A stretch of 64,000 bases of DNA. It comes from Agrobacterium vitis. GTDB lineage: Bacteria > Pseudomonadota > Alphaproteobacteria > Rhizobiales > Rhizobiaceae. Under the pieces are notes generated by a model that saw only the letters and a program-made list of their open reading frames with translations, did not search any database and was not told where the DNA came from. Of this stretch, positions 31,921 to 41,346 are shown piece by piece; positions within the stretch are counted from its first letter, which is position 1, and every line of letters starts with the position of its first letter. Both the position numbers and the translations under genes were made by a program. Location: NCBI RefSeq assembly GCF_013337045.2, contig NZ_CP118260.1, positions 682,001 through 746,000 on the forward strand, in the 5' to 3' direction.

Positions 31921-32229
31921 CCACACGCCAACAAAGCCCGGCTTCATGATGAAATGATCGCCCGCCTTGTAAATCACCGGCTCGCCGCCATCGGGTGTGA
32001 TCTCCACAACGCCCGACAGTATATGGCAGTATTCAAAGCTCTCGCCCTTGATCGACTTGGTCTCACCGGGGGTGGCTTCCCACACGCCGGTGTGGATCAT
32101 CTCGCCACGGCAGACATCCTGCGGCCAAGTCTTGAAGGCCGGATCACCAGAGATCAGCCGGTCCGGCAGGGCCTTGGATTCTTTCGGCGTGAACGTTGGG
32201 TTGGTGTCAATGGTTTTCAAAGGAGACAT
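31906..32229 (-). pseudogene. cupin-domain protein truncated at its 3' end by the prophage
   Basis: The 107-residue frame has a single cupin fold (DUF861-like) with WEATPGETKSIKGESFEYCHIL, GVVEITPDGGEPV and DHFIMKPGFVGVW. After GVW the frame reads CNPQ and stops; those four codons lie in phage DNA. Homologues normally continue for about a dozen residues that finish the last strand. It therefore lost its natural C-terminus when the phage inserted. Activity may survive because most of the barrel is present. The missing host codons should be beyond the far prophage end, left of the window. Confidence 0.8.
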
Positions 32230-32244
32230 TGATTAGTCCTCGGT

Positions 32245-33375
32245 TCAGAGTTGGCAGCAGTGATCTGCGAGAGTGGTGATCATGGTCTGGCAGGTGGCCA
32301 GTTCATCCATCAGGATATATTCGTTGGGCTTGTGGGCGCGGCTGATATCGCCTGGGCCGCAGATAATGGCATCGACACCCGCTTGCTGGAAAAGCCCGGC
32401 TTCTGTGCCGTAGCTCACGGCAGCCAATGGCTCGGTACCTGTGAGTCGGTGCAGCAGCGCGGCAAGAGGGGCGTTTTGGGGGAGTGAGAGTGCCGGATAA
32501 GCACTCATCTCTGTCCATTCCACGCCAAAACCCGTGCTGATGAGGGCTTCCACCGTCTGACGAACAGGCTGCAAAAGCACTGCGGGATCAACGTCAGAAA
32601 TGGCGCGGGCTTCAAACTCGGCCTCACAGGTATCAGGAATGATATTGACGGCTTGTCCCCCGCGCACGGTTCCCACTTGCAGCGAGGAATAGGGCGGCTC
32701 AAACACCGTTTCAAACGGGCCACGTGTCAAAGTTTTTGCAGCATCGCGGGCAGCAATCAGAACCTCACTCATGGCATGAATGGCATTCAGCCCCAGATCA
32801 GGCCGCGATGAGTGGCCGGAGCGCCCGGTAATGGTGACACGGGCAGCTGCCTTGCCCTTATGGGCGCGGATGGCCCGCATGCCGCTGGGTTCGCCGATGA
32901 TGGCGCCAAGCGGGCTTTCGCAAAGAGATGGCAGTTGTACCAGCATATGCGGCACGCCACGGCACCCGGCCTCTTCATCATAGGAAAAGGCGAGATGAAT
33001 GGGACGGGCAAGCGGCATGGCGGCAAGCGTTGGAACGCAGGCCAAAGCGCAGGCCAGAAACCCTTTCATGTCGCTGGTGCCACGGCCAAAAAGCCTGTCA
33101 CCCTCGCGTCGCAACTGGAATGGATCGCTCACCCAGCCGCTTTCGCCTGTTGGCACCACATCCATATGGCCGGAGAGGATATAACCGGGCACATGCCGAG
33201 GGCCGATGGTGGCAAACAGATTGCTGCGGTCTCCCTCAGGCCCGGGAAGCACGCTCACCGCCACGCCGTGGTTTTGCAGATAGTCACGGATGAAGCTGAC
33301 AATCTCGCCATTGGCTGTGCCGACAACGGAAGGGAAGGCCACCAGGCGTTCGAGAATATCCAAGGGTCGCTCCAT
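32245..33375 (-). CDS. argE: ArgE-like acetylornithine deacetylase (M20 family)
   Basis: The 376-residue protein (ATG at 33375; the frame also extends 14 codons to a TTG) shows the M20 metal-site layout: SGHMDVVPTG, GRGTSDMKGF, and DEEAGCRGV with the catalytic Glu. The later EPSGMRAIRAHKG and RAHKPNEY segments supply a dimerisation domain and the last His. It hydrolyses N-acetyl-ornithine or a similar N-acyl amino acid. Location away from other arg genes leaves room for a catabolic N-acyl amino acid role. It lies just after the cupin gene with a 15-nt gap. Confidence 0.85.
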   Translation of the reverse strand: MERPLDILERLVAFPSVVGTANGEIVSFIRDYLQNHGVAVSVLPGPEGDRSNLFATIGPRHVPGYILSGHMDVVPTGESGWVSDPFQLRREGDRLFGRGTSDMKGFLACALACVPTLAAMPLARPIHLAFSYDEEAGCRGVPHMLVQLPSLCESPLGAIIGEPSGMRAIRAHKGKAAARVTITGRSGHSSRPDLGLNAIHAMSEVLIAARDAAKTLTRGPFETVFEPPYSSLQVGTVRGGQAVNIIPDTCEAEFEARAISDVDPAVLLQPVRQTVEALISTGFGVEWTEMSAYPALSLPQNAPLAALLHRLTGTEPLAAVSYGTEAGLFQQAGVDAIICGPGDISRAHKPNEYILMDELATCQTMITTLADHCCQL

Positions 33376-33569
33376 CGATCCGGTCTCGCAGTGCGGCGCA
33401 ATGCTACTAAGACGCAAAGCTCACTGCCTTTGAAAAGCCGAGTGCGTCGGATCTGGAATCTACAAGCCAAGCGGTATTTTTCCTGCTGAAAGCAGGGGTT
33501 ATTTGGTGGAATCTTTGGTTCCGGACGCCGAGGGGAGCGGAATATACCGACACCACTGAGACAGGTGGA

Positions 33570-34226
33570 TCAGGCCTTCCGCGGTTCGCTTTGGCCTGGC
33601 TCTCTATGGATTGTAGAACAGTCCCGGCTTTGCATGCCGAAACCCGCCAGCGCGATCCGGACAAATTGCTGCGCATACGGTACAAGCTGGAAATTATCCC
33701 GACCGAAGGCCCATTCGCCGATCAGGCCCGAGACGGTCGCACTCAGGGTCATGGCAGCGGAGGCAGGGCTCCAGGGTGCGGTCAGTTGGCCCCTTTCGGC
33801 AGCAACCTGGAAGAGGGGCAGCAACTTTACCTTGAGCGTGCTCAGAATGCCATCCGAGTCGGTTTCCTTTATGGAAAGGTCCAGATGCAGGCTGACCCGG
33901 ATTACGCCGCGCCGTCGCTCGTCGGCTTGAAGATGCGCCAGCATGTCGAACAATATCTGTTCAAGGGCGGCAAACACATCAACGGAACTGTCCGCCGGAA
34001 GCCGCGCCGCCAATTGCTCGAAAGGCTTGAAAGCCTGGTTGCGCAGGGCTTCGAGAATGCCGCGCTTGTTCTTGAAATGCCAATGCACAGCACCGCGCGT
34101 CACGCCCACCGCCTGGGCAATCTCGTCCAATGATGTCTCGTCAAAGCCTTTGGTGAGGAAAAGTTGCTCGGCAGCATTCAGGAGCTGCATGTGGGTTTCC
34201 GCTGCTTCTTCCTTGGTTCTCCGCAA
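33570..34226 (-). CDS. TetR/AcrR-family repressor of the adjacent RND efflux operon
   Basis: An HTH of the TetR type (FDETSLDEIAQAVGVTRGAVHWHFKNK) follows the N-terminus, with an AcrR-like C-terminal ligand domain. I favour a TTG start at 34226: it follows a perfect AGGAGG at 5 nt and yields MRRTKEEAAETHMQLL, like AcrR. A GTG 30 nt upstream lacks a clear binding site. The gene is divergent from the efflux pair and very probably represses it, binding the overlapping operator in the shared promoter. Length from the TTG is 218 residues, normal for AcrR. Confidence 0.88.
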   Translation of the reverse strand: MRRTKEEAAETHMQLLNAAEQLFLTKGFDETSLDEIAQAVGVTRGAVHWHFKNKRGILEALRNQAFKPFEQLAARLPADSSVDVFAALEQILFDMLAHLQADERRRGVIRVSLHLDLSIKETDSDGILSTLKVKLLPLFQVAAERGQLTAPWSPASAAMTLSATVSGLIGEWAFGRDNFQLVPYAQQFVRIALAGFGMQSRDCSTIHREPGQSEPRKA

Positions 34227-34307
34227 TGGGTCCTCCTGGGCAAAATTGTTGGGCACGATACGTTGTTTCCTGATTCATCACATATTTACTCCCTGCGATC
34301 AATCCTG

Positions 34308-34330
34308 TTTACAAACGGTATGTATGTATA
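34308..34330. promoter_or_regulatory. operator-promoter for the RND operon, AcrR-box-like
   Basis: The plus strand reads TTTACAAACGGTATGTATGT followed by ATATATA. The complement contains TACATACAT, one half of the E. coli acrAB operator. TTTACA and a TATA-rich -10 are spaced about 15-17 nt, so operator and promoter overlap, as expected for TetR repression. Confidence 0.55.
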
Positions 34331-34366
34331 TATATCGGAGAGGCTACCGTTGGAGTGTTCCTAGCC

Positions 34367-35527
34367 ATGCAAAAAACAAAGCGATTTCTTGTTGCGGGTT
34401 GCGCTGTTGCAGCCCTTTCCTTTTCCACCCCATCATTTGCGCAGATGCCAAATGCTGGACCGCCGGCCGTCGGCGTAACGATTGCCAAACTGAAGCCGAT
34501 CAATGACACGACCGAGGTCAATGGTCGGGTCGAGGCGACGGATTCCGTCAATCTCGTTGCCCGTGTGACCGGGTTCCTGGAAGAGCAGCTTTTCAAGGAA
34601 GGCTCTGAGGTCAAAAAGGGCCAGGTCCTGTTCCGCATCGAGCGGCAGTCCTATGAGGCCGATCTGGATTCCAAGAAGGCAACTCTTGCCGAAAATCAGG
34701 CCACCCTTGAAAATTCGAATATATCGCTTGCTCGTAATGAGCAGCTTCGAGCCGGTGGCAGCGGCAGCCAGAGCAATCTGGACGACGCACGCGCCACGCA
34801 GCGGACCTCGATTGCCAAGGTCGCGGAATCGGAAGCCGATGTGCGCACCTCGCAGATCAATCTTGGCTATACCGATATCATCGCGCCTATCGATGGTCGA
34901 ATTGGCCTTGCTTCGGTCACCGTCGGCAATGTCGTGTCGTCCTCATCGGGAACTCTGGCCACAGTGGTCAGTCAGGACCCGATGTATGTGAAATTCCCAG
35001 TATCCGTGCGCCGTCTCATCGAATTGAGGCAGCGGTTCGACAAGGAAGGCGGCCTGGAAAAGAGCGTCAAGCTCAAGATCCGCTTGCCGGATGGCAGACT
35101 GTACGACCAGGAAGGTACGCTCGATTTCTACGATATCAGCGTGTCCGAAAATACCGATTCCATCACCCTACGTGGCACAATCCCCAACCCGTTGCTGCCA
35201 ACGGGACATCGGGAACTGGTGAATGACGAATTCGTCCGCGTGATCCTCGAAACCGTCGAGCCGACCAATTATCTCACCATTCCGCGTGCCTCGGTCATGA
35301 TCGATCAGCAGGGCACCTACGTCTACGTGGTCGACGACAAAAGCATTGCGCAGGTGCGCCGTGTGACGCTTGGTCAATCGACGCCGGAAATGGCTGTTGT
35401 TACCAATGGCCTCAAGGAAGGCGACAAGGTGATTACCGACGGCATCCAGCGCGTCCGCCCCAATACGCCTGTCAATGCGCAACCGGCCGACCAGGCTCCT
35501 TCACCCGCCGCACCAAAGCAGGGCTAA
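34367..35527 (+). CDS. RND efflux periplasmic adaptor (MexA/AcrA-like)
   Basis: From the ATG at 34367 the 386-residue protein starts with a signal sequence (MQKTKRFLVAGCAVAALSF..., cleavage probably after SFA). It has the adaptor layout: lipoyl-like halves (VARVTGFLEEQLFKEGSEVKKG, then YTDIIAPIDGRIG), a helical hairpin and beta-barrel, and a membrane-proximal domain. A LVAGC lipobox-like string is present but the preceding hydrophobic stretch is short. It links the inner pump to an outer-membrane channel. No TolC-type gene is nearby, so it must use one encoded elsewhere. Confidence 0.93.
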   Translation: MQKTKRFLVAGCAVAALSFSTPSFAQMPNAGPPAVGVTIAKLKPINDTTEVNGRVEATDSVNLVARVTGFLEEQLFKEGSEVKKGQVLFRIERQSYEADLDSKKATLAENQATLENSNISLARNEQLRAGGSGSQSNLDDARATQRTSIAKVAESEADVRTSQINLGYTDIIAPIDGRIGLASVTVGNVVSSSSGTLATVVSQDPMYVKFPVSVRRLIELRQRFDKEGGLEKSVKLKIRLPDGRLYDQEGTLDFYDISVSENTDSITLRGTIPNPLLPTGHRELVNDEFVRVILETVEPTNYLTIPRASVMIDQQGTYVYVVDDKSIAQVRRVTLGQSTPEMAVVTNGLKEGDKVITDGIQRVRPNTPVNAQPADQAPSPAAPKQG

Positions 35528-35530
35528 ACG

Positions 35531-38500
35531 ATGTTTTCCAACATTTTCATCGACCGTCCACGCATGGCAATCGTCATTGCCATCGTGCTGACGATTGCCG
35601 GTGGGCTGGCGCTGACCAGAATATCGGTATCACAGCTTCCCGATATTGTTCCGCCACAGGTTCAGGTGACGGCTTCCTATCCCGGCGCTTCCGCCGAGGT
35701 GCTTGAACAGACCGTCGCGCAGCCAATCGAATCCAAGGTGGTCGGGGTCGACAAGGCCCTCTACATGAAAAGCACCAGCGGTAATGATGGCAGCTATTCG
35801 CTGACTGTCAGTTTCGCGCTGGGAAGCGATGCTGACATTAACACTGTTAACGTCAACAACCGCGTGCAGACGGCTCTGTCCTCGCTGCCCAGCGACGTTC
35901 AAAGTCTTGGCGTCTCGGTTAGTAAGAAATCCTCGTCCATCCTGCAATTTATCATGGTGCAGAGCGAGAAGGGCAAGTTTGATCCGCTGTTCATGACCAA
36001 TTATGCGACAATCAACGTCCTGGATGAGATCTCTCGCGTTCCAGGCGTCGGTTCGGCATCGCTCTTCAGCAACATGAAGTATTCGATGCGGATCTGGTTC
36101 GATGTCGATCGCCTGTCCAGCCTTGGCCTTGTGCCTTCTGATGTCACAAGTGCTATTTCAGCCCAGAACGTTCAGGCGCCCGTTGGCCGTATCGGTGCCC
36201 GTCCGGTGCCTGATGACCAGGCATTTCAATACAACGTCCAGACCCAGGGCCGTCTCGAAACGCCGGAGGAATTCGGCAATATCGTGCTGCGTGCCAACAA
36301 GGACGGCTCGGTCCTGAAAGTGAAGGACGTTGCCCGTGTCGAGTTGGGTGCACAGAACGATGACACGGTCTCCCGCCGCCAAGGCGATCCTGGTGTCGCC
36401 ATGGGCATTTATATGTCTCCCGGCGCGAATGCGCTGAACACGGCTGCGGCCGTCAGCGCCAAGATCGCACAATTGAATAGCCGGATGCCCGAAGGCATGC
36501 GTGCCAATGTCATGTATGATTCGACCACTTTCGTTGAGGATACGATTGAATCCGTCATTCATACGCTGATCGAAGCCTTCGTGCTGGTGGCTGTGGTCGT
36601 CTTCCTGTTTCTCGGCAATGTCCGGGCGACAATCATCCCGATCATTGCGGTCCCGGTCAGCGTTATCGCCACATTCGCGGTGCTGCTGGCGCTTGGCTAT
36701 TCGGCCAATACGGTCTCGCTTCTTGCCCTTGTTCTTGCTATCGGCATCGTTGTCGACGACGCGATTGTCGTCGTGGAAAATGTCGAGCGCGTGATGGAGG
36801 AGGAGCCGGACCTGACACCGTCCGCCGCCACCAAGAAGGCCATGGGGCAGGTCACGGGTCCGATCGTGGCCATCACCCTTGTCCTGCTCTCGGTTTTCGT
36901 TCCCATCGGCTTCATCTCCGGCATATCAGGCGAATTGTTCCGCCAGTTTTCGGTCACCATCAGTGTTGCCATGCTGATTTCGGCCATTAACGCGCTGACG
37001 CTATCGCCGGCTCTCTGCGCCGTCTTCCTGCGCCACACCGGCGAAAAACGCGGCATCATGGGCTGGATCAGCCGACGTATCGACAATACGCGCGACGGCT
37101 ATGCCTGGGCGGTCCAGAAAATGGTCCGCATGGCGGTCCTGTCCCTGCTGATCATCGGGGTCGGTGGAGCAGGTATTTATGGCATATCGAAGATCACCCC
37201 GAGCGGCTTCCTACCGGAAGAAGACCAGGGCACGTTCTTCATCGCGGTGCAATTGCCCGATGGCGCTTCGGTGGCACGGACAAGTGGTGCGGTTGGACAG
37301 GTGGAGGATTTGCTGAAAGCTATTCCTCAAATCGATAACGTCTCCTCGGTTATCGGTTATTCCTTCCTCGACAGCTATTCGGCCAGCAATTCCGCCTTCA
37401 TGATTGTGCGGCTGAAACCCTTCGCGGATCGCCCGGCGGCCTTGGACAAGGTTCAGGCGGTCATTGGCCGGACGTTTGGCATGGTTCAGCAGGTCAAGGC
37501 CGCCACGGTTCTGCCCTTCAACCTTCCGCCCGTTCTGGGTCTATCCACCAGTGGCGGTTTCGAAGCGATGATCGAGTCGCTTGAGGGTGCCGATCCGGCG
37601 ACCATGGCCAATGTCGCCTATGGCGTGGTCGGTGCGGCCAATCAAAATCCGCAACTGGCGCGTGTCTTCACCACCTATGGTGCCAATGCGCCATCGATCT
37701 ATCTCGATATCGATCGTGAAAAAGCCCAGGCGCTCGGTATCAGCATCAGCGATATCTTTAACGCCCTGCAGGCAACGCTCGGTGGCTCCTATGTCAACGA
37801 CTTCAACGAGTTCGGACGTACCTGGCAGGTCAAGGTCCAGGGCGATGCCGCCAATCGCCGCGATACATCGGCGCTTTGGAACATCTATGTCCGCAACTCC
37901 AATAGTGACATGGTGCCGCTCCAGTCGATTGCCGAGGTGAAGACAATCGTCGGTCCGCCAGTCATCACCCGCTATAACAACTATCGCGCCGTGACGATCA
38001 ATGGCTCGGCTGCTCCCGGCACATCGTCCGGGGACGCCATGGAAGCATTCAAGCAGGTGGTTGCCAAAACCCTGCCAGCCGGCTTTGCGCTGGAATGGAC
38101 GGGAACGGCCTATCAGGAACAGCAGGCCTCCGGCCAGACCGGTATCATCCTGGCACTGGCCCTGCTGTTTGCCTACCTGTTCCTGGTGGCGCTTTATGAA
38201 AGCTGGACCATTCCCGTGCCGGTTCTGCTTTCCGTCATCGTGGGTGTGTTCGGGGCCTTTGCCGGCATGGCGCTGACGCATATGACGATGGATCTCTACG
38301 CACAGATCGGTCTCGTGGTGCTCATCGCCCTTGCCGCCAAGAACGGCATCCTGATCGTCGAGTTTGCCAAGGAACACCGTGAGCAAGGCATGCCGATTGC
38401 TGATGCGGCGGTGCTGGGGGCTAAGCTGCGTTTCCGCGCCGTAATGATGACGTCGATTGCCTTCATCCTTGGCCTCGTGCCGCTGGTCTGGGCAAATGGC

Positions 38501-38686
38501 GCGTCGATGATGGCACGGCAGAATGTCAGTACGCCGGTCTTCATCGGCATGTTGACGGCCAGTACGCTCGGTCTGTTCGTGATCCCGATGCTCTACGTCA
38601 CCTTCCAGACCGTGCGTGAAAAATTGAAGTCCTGGCTTGGCTTGGGTAAACCATCCGGACATCATGCGCCGCATACCGACCCGTAA
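35531..38686 (+). CDS. RND multidrug efflux transporter (AcrB/MexB-like, HAE1)
   Basis: The 1051-residue protein has the RND layout: TM1 ([17 protein letters not shown]), two large periplasmic loops, and the proton-relay motif [20 protein letters not shown] with the two Asp residues in TM4. A second TM bundle includes [18 protein letters not shown]. It exchanges protons for drugs and forms a trimer with the adaptor. It starts 4 nt after the adaptor stop. Regulation is expected through the divergent TetR. The likely operon ends at the hairpin at 38716. Confidence 0.95.
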   Translation: MFSNIFIDRPRMAIVIAIVLTIAGGLALTRISVSQLPDIVPPQVQVTASYPGASAEVLEQTVAQPIESKVVGVDKALYMKSTSGNDGSYSLTVSFALGSDADINTVNVNNRVQTALSSLPSDVQSLGVSVSKKSSSILQFIMVQSEKGKFDPLFMTNYATINVLDEISRVPGVGSASLFSNMKYSMRIWFDVDRLSSLGLVPSDVTSAISAQNVQAPVGRIGARPVPDDQAFQYNVQTQGRLETPEEFGNIVLRANKDGSVLKVKDVARVELGAQNDDTVSRRQGDPGVAMGIYMSPGANALNTAAAVSAKIAQLNSRMPEGMRANVMYDSTTFVEDTIESVIHTLIEAFVLVAVVVFLFLGNVRATIIPIIAVPVSVIATFAVLLALGYSANTVSLLALVLAIGIVVDDAIVVVENVERVMEEEPDLTPSAATKKAMGQVTGPIVAITLVLLSVFVPIGFISGISGELFRQFSVTISVAMLISAINALTLSPALCAVFLRHTGEKRGIMGWISRRIDNTRDGYAWAVQKMVRMAVLSLLIIGVGGAGIYGISKITPSGFLPEEDQGTFFIAVQLPDGASVARTSGAVGQVEDLLKAIPQIDNVSSVIGYSFLDSYSASNSAFMIVRLKPFADRPAALDKVQAVIGRTFGMVQQVKAATVLPFNLPPVLGLSTSGGFEAMIESLEGADPATMANVAYGVVGAANQNPQLARVFTTYGANAPSIYLDIDREKAQALGISISDIFNALQATLGGSYVNDFNEFGRTWQVKVQGDAANRRDTSALWNIYVRNSNSDMVPLQSIAEVKTIVGPPVITRYNNYRAVTINGSAAPGTSSGDAMEAFKQVVAKTLPAGFALEWTGTAYQEQQASGQTGIILALALLFAYLFLVALYESWTIPVPVLLSVIVGVFGAFAGMALTHMTMDLYAQIGLVVLIALAAKNGILIVEFAKEHREQGMPIADAAVLGAKLRFRAVMMTSIAFILGLVPLVWANGASMMARQNVSTPVFIGMLTASTLGLFVIPMLYVTFQTVREKLKSWLGLGKPSGHHAPHTDP

Positions 38687-38715
38687 GTCGGTTGTCTAAG
38701 CCTGTCGTTTGAAAA

Positions 38716-38754
38716 GACCGGATCGGAGATTGCAACGCAGCTTCCGATCCGGTC
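38716..38754 (+). terminator. long inverted repeat after the efflux operon
   Basis: GACCGGATCGGA (38716-38727) and its exact complement (38743-38754) form a 12-bp stem with a 15-nt loop, followed by AATTTA. It lies 30 nt after the transporter stop, so termination is the simplest reading, although the T-run is weak. Confidence 0.65.
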
Positions 38755-38788
38755 AATTTACATGATATTCCGGCCATTTTTACGCTTC

Positions 38789-38825
38789 AAAGCCGCAATT
38801 GCACTCTGTTGCCATTGCGGCTTTT
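38789..38825 (+). terminator. rho-independent terminator upstream of pccB
   Basis: AAAGCCGCAAT (38789-38799) pairs with ATTGCGGCTTT (38814-38824), loop 14 nt, followed by T. It lies between the efflux operon and pccB and would insulate the two operons. Confidence 0.7.
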
Positions 38826-38940
38826 CTCATTGGGCATCACGGTCCCGCCGCATAAAATGTCTTTTCTGCATGATACCTTAAGCCGATTCCGGTTTAAGCT
38901 TTTATGCTTTAAGGTCCGCGTGACACAGGATGAGGATCAC

Positions 38941-40473
38941 ATGCCGACAATATTGGATCAGCTGGAAAGCCGCCGCGCCGAGGCCCGTCTTGGCGGTGGG
39001 GGAAAGCGGATTGACGCGCAGCATGCCAAGGGCAAGCTGACGGCGCGCGAGCGGATCGAGATCTTGCTCGATGAAGGCTCGTTTGAAGAATACGATATGT
39101 ATGTCACCCATCGCTGCACAGATTTCGGCATGGATGGTCAGAAAGTGGCGGGCGATGGCGTCGTCACCGGCTGGGGGACGATTAATGGGCGGCAGGTCTA
39201 TGTGTTTTCCCAGGATTTTACCGTGCTCGGCGGTTCGCTGTCAGAAACCCATGCGCAGAAGATCTGCAAGATCATGGATATGGCGGTTCGGGTCGGCGCG
39301 CCGGTGATCGGCATCAACGATTCGGGCGGGGCGCGGATCCAGGAAGGCGTGGCGTCGCTTGCCGGTTATGCGGAAGTGTTTCGCCGCAATGCCGAAGTGT
39401 CGGGGGTCATTCCGCAGATCTCGGTGATTATGGGGCCATGTGCGGGCGGGGCGGTGTATTCGCCTGCCATGACCGACTTCATCTTCATGGTGCGTGACAC
39501 GTCCTACATGTTCGTCACCGGCCCTGATGTGGTGAAGACGGTGACCAACGAAATCGTCACGGCGGAAGAACTGGGCGGGGCGGGGACGCACACGAAGAAA
39601 TCCTCGGTGGCCGATGGCGCCTATGAAAACGATGTCGAGGCGCTGGAACAGGTACGGCTGCTATTTGACTTTCTGCCGCTGAACAACCGCGAAAAGCCGC
39701 CGAGCAGGCCGTTCTACGATGATCCGGCCCGGCTTGAAATGCGGCTGGATACGCTGATCCCCGACAGTTCCAGCAAGCCTTACGACATGAAGGAACTGAT
39801 CCACGCGCTGGCCGATGAGGGCGATTTCTTCGAGCTTCAGGAGGCTTTTGCCAGGAACATCATCACCGGTTTCATCCGGCTGGAAGGCCAGACGGTCGGT
39901 GTGGTTGCCAACCAGCCGATGGTGCTGGCGGGTTGCCTGGATATTGATAGCTCGCGCAAGGCGGCCCGTTTCGTGCGGTTTTGCGATGCTTTTTCCATTC
40001 CGATCCTGACGCTGGTGGATGTGCCGGGCTTTCTGCCTGGCGTGGCGCAGGAATATGGCGGGGTCATCAAACACGGTGCCAAGCTGCTGTTTGCCTATTC
40101 TGAGGCCACCGTGCCGATGGTGACGCTGATCACCCGCAAGGCCTATGGTGGTGCCTATGACGTGATGGCCTCCAAGCATATTGGCGCTGACGTGAACTAT
40201 GCCTGGCCGACGGCGGAAATTGCCGTCATGGGAGCCAAGGGCGCGACTGAAATTCTCTATCGTTCCGAACTTGGCGACCCGGAAAAGATCGCGGCGCGCA
40301 CCAGGGAATATGAGGAGCGCTTCGCCAATCCCTTCGTGGCGGCCGAGCGCGGCTTTATCGATGAGGTGATCATGCCGCATTCGTCACGCAAACGCATCGC
40401 CCGGGCCTTTGCCTCGCTGCGGGGCAAGCAGGTGACGACCCATTGGAAGAAACACGACACCATTCCGCTTTAA
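38941..40473 (+). CDS. pccB: propionyl-CoA carboxylase beta subunit
   Basis: From the ATG at 38941 (preceded by AGGATGAGG) the 510-residue protein is a carboxyltransferase beta chain. It has an N-terminal half with [19 protein letters not shown] and [19 protein letters not shown] (CoA site region), and a C-terminal half with [14 protein letters not shown] and [23 protein letters not shown]. It transfers the carboxyl group from biotin to propionyl-CoA, giving methylmalonyl-CoA. The upstream leader in the same frame to 38809 lacks a binding site. It begins the operon with two unknown genes and pccA. Confidence 0.96.
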   Translation: MPTILDQLESRRAEARLGGGGKRIDAQHAKGKLTARERIEILLDEGSFEEYDMYVTHRCTDFGMDGQKVAGDGVVTGWGTINGRQVYVFSQDFTVLGGSLSETHAQKICKIMDMAVRVGAPVIGINDSGGARIQEGVASLAGYAEVFRRNAEVSGVIPQISVIMGPCAGGAVYSPAMTDFIFMVRDTSYMFVTGPDVVKTVTNEIVTAEELGGAGTHTKKSSVADGAYENDVEALEQVRLLFDFLPLNNREKPPSRPFYDDPARLEMRLDTLIPDSSSKPYDMKELIHALADEGDFFELQEAFARNIITGFIRLEGQTVGVVANQPMVLAGCLDIDSSRKAARFVRFCDAFSIPILTLVDVPGFLPGVAQEYGGVIKHGAKLLFAYSEATVPMVTLITRKAYGGAYDVMASKHIGADVNYAWPTAEIAVMGAKGATEILYRSELGDPEKIAARTREYEERFANPFVAAERGFIDEVIMPHSSRKRIARAFASLRGKQVTTHWKKHDTIPL

Positions 40474-40552
40474 AAACTGGCCCACTTTGATAGCGGGTTT
40501 ACTTCAACAACAAGATCGGACCTGTTCCGGCAGACAAGAAAGGGTGGCATGG

Positions 40553-40930
40553 ATGTCCAAAGCCCCTGATATGACCAAGCACCGTGGATTTCCCTCCGGC
40601 ATGCCCGGAACAGGTGTACAGTTCACCATTCGCCGGGCCAATCCCCGGGGCGTCACCCCCATCAAGGCCATGCCGCGCAAGGCCTATCCCGGCACCAAGG
40701 AACACCGTATCGATGCGGCTTTCCTGCATGCCCTCTGGCATCACTTCGGCGTGGAGCCTTTTGAGCGCGGCAATCTGGATGCGGCCCGGCTCAACCTGCT
40801 GTTTGGCCGCGAAGTGGTGGCGGTTGAAAAGGATTTCGATCCGCTGTCCTATGAAGCGCTGCTGCGCATCGATGAGCGCGTGGCGCGCCACAGCTTTCCG
40901 GAATCCTTCGACGATGTGTTTGAGGTGTGA
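40553..40930 (+). CDS. pcc-operon protein of unknown function, paralogue 1
   Basis: The ATG at 40553 follows AAAGGGTGGCATGG; the longer frame upstream lacks coding character. The 125-residue product starts MSKAPDMTKHRGFPSG and shares a tandem likeness with the next gene: KHRGFP, QFTxRRAN, FGxEPFERGNLDxxRL, LFGRExxA and FDPxSY. It is basic with no signal or membrane segment. It sits between pccB and pccA, so a role in carboxylase assembly or biotin loading is possible but unproven. Confidence 0.75.
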   Translation: MSKAPDMTKHRGFPSGMPGTGVQFTIRRANPRGVTPIKAMPRKAYPGTKEHRIDAAFLHALWHHFGVEPFERGNLDAARLNLLFGREVVAVEKDFDPLSYEALLRIDERVARHSFPESFDDVFEV

Positions 40931-40966
40931 TGCGATGGTTCATCTCCTGTTTCAACCGGATGCTGC

Positions 40967-41344
40967 ATGATGGTTAAAGTGTCTGAGATGCCGAAGCATC
41001 GCGGGTTCCCGGCGGGCCTTCTCGGTACGCAATGGCAGTTCACGCTGCGGCGCGCCAATTCCAACGTGACAAAGCTCACCTCCATGCCACGCCACCGCAC
41101 CATGGACCAGACCGTGGCGCTGGCGGATATCGGTTTTGTGCGGGCGCTTTGGGAATATTTTGGCGCAGAGCCTTTTGAGCGCGGCAATCTGGATGGCGAG
41201 CGGCTGTGCCGTCTGTTTGGCCGGGAGCTTCTGGCTGCGGAGCGGGGTTTTGACCCGGCCTCCTATACGGCCAAACTGAAACTCAACGAAAAGCTGGCCC
41301 GGAAGAACTTTCCGCAGGCCTTTGACGACACGGCGGGAGTGTAA
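40967..41344 (+). CDS. pcc-operon protein of unknown function, paralogue 2
   Basis: A 125-residue product with two possible ATG starts (40967 or 40970). It aligns along its whole length with the preceding gene (about half the residues the same), including KHRGFPAG, ALWEYFGAEPFERGNLD and a FDD-containing C-terminus. The differing middle (SNVTKLTSMPRHRT) suggests divergence after duplication. It ends 2 nt before the pccA ATG, so it is coupled to pccA. No known domain recognised. Confidence 0.75.
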   Translation: MMVKVSEMPKHRGFPAGLLGTQWQFTLRRANSNVTKLTSMPRHRTMDQTVALADIGFVRALWEYFGAEPFERGNLDGERLCRLFGRELLAAERGFDPASYTAKLKLNEKLARKNFPQAFDDTAGV

Positions 41345-41346
41345 CC

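Noticed and set aside
37541..38674. Long minus-strand frame inside the RND transporter gene
   Set aside because: It lies entirely within a well-supported transporter gene on the other strand and is His/Arg-rich shadow sequence.
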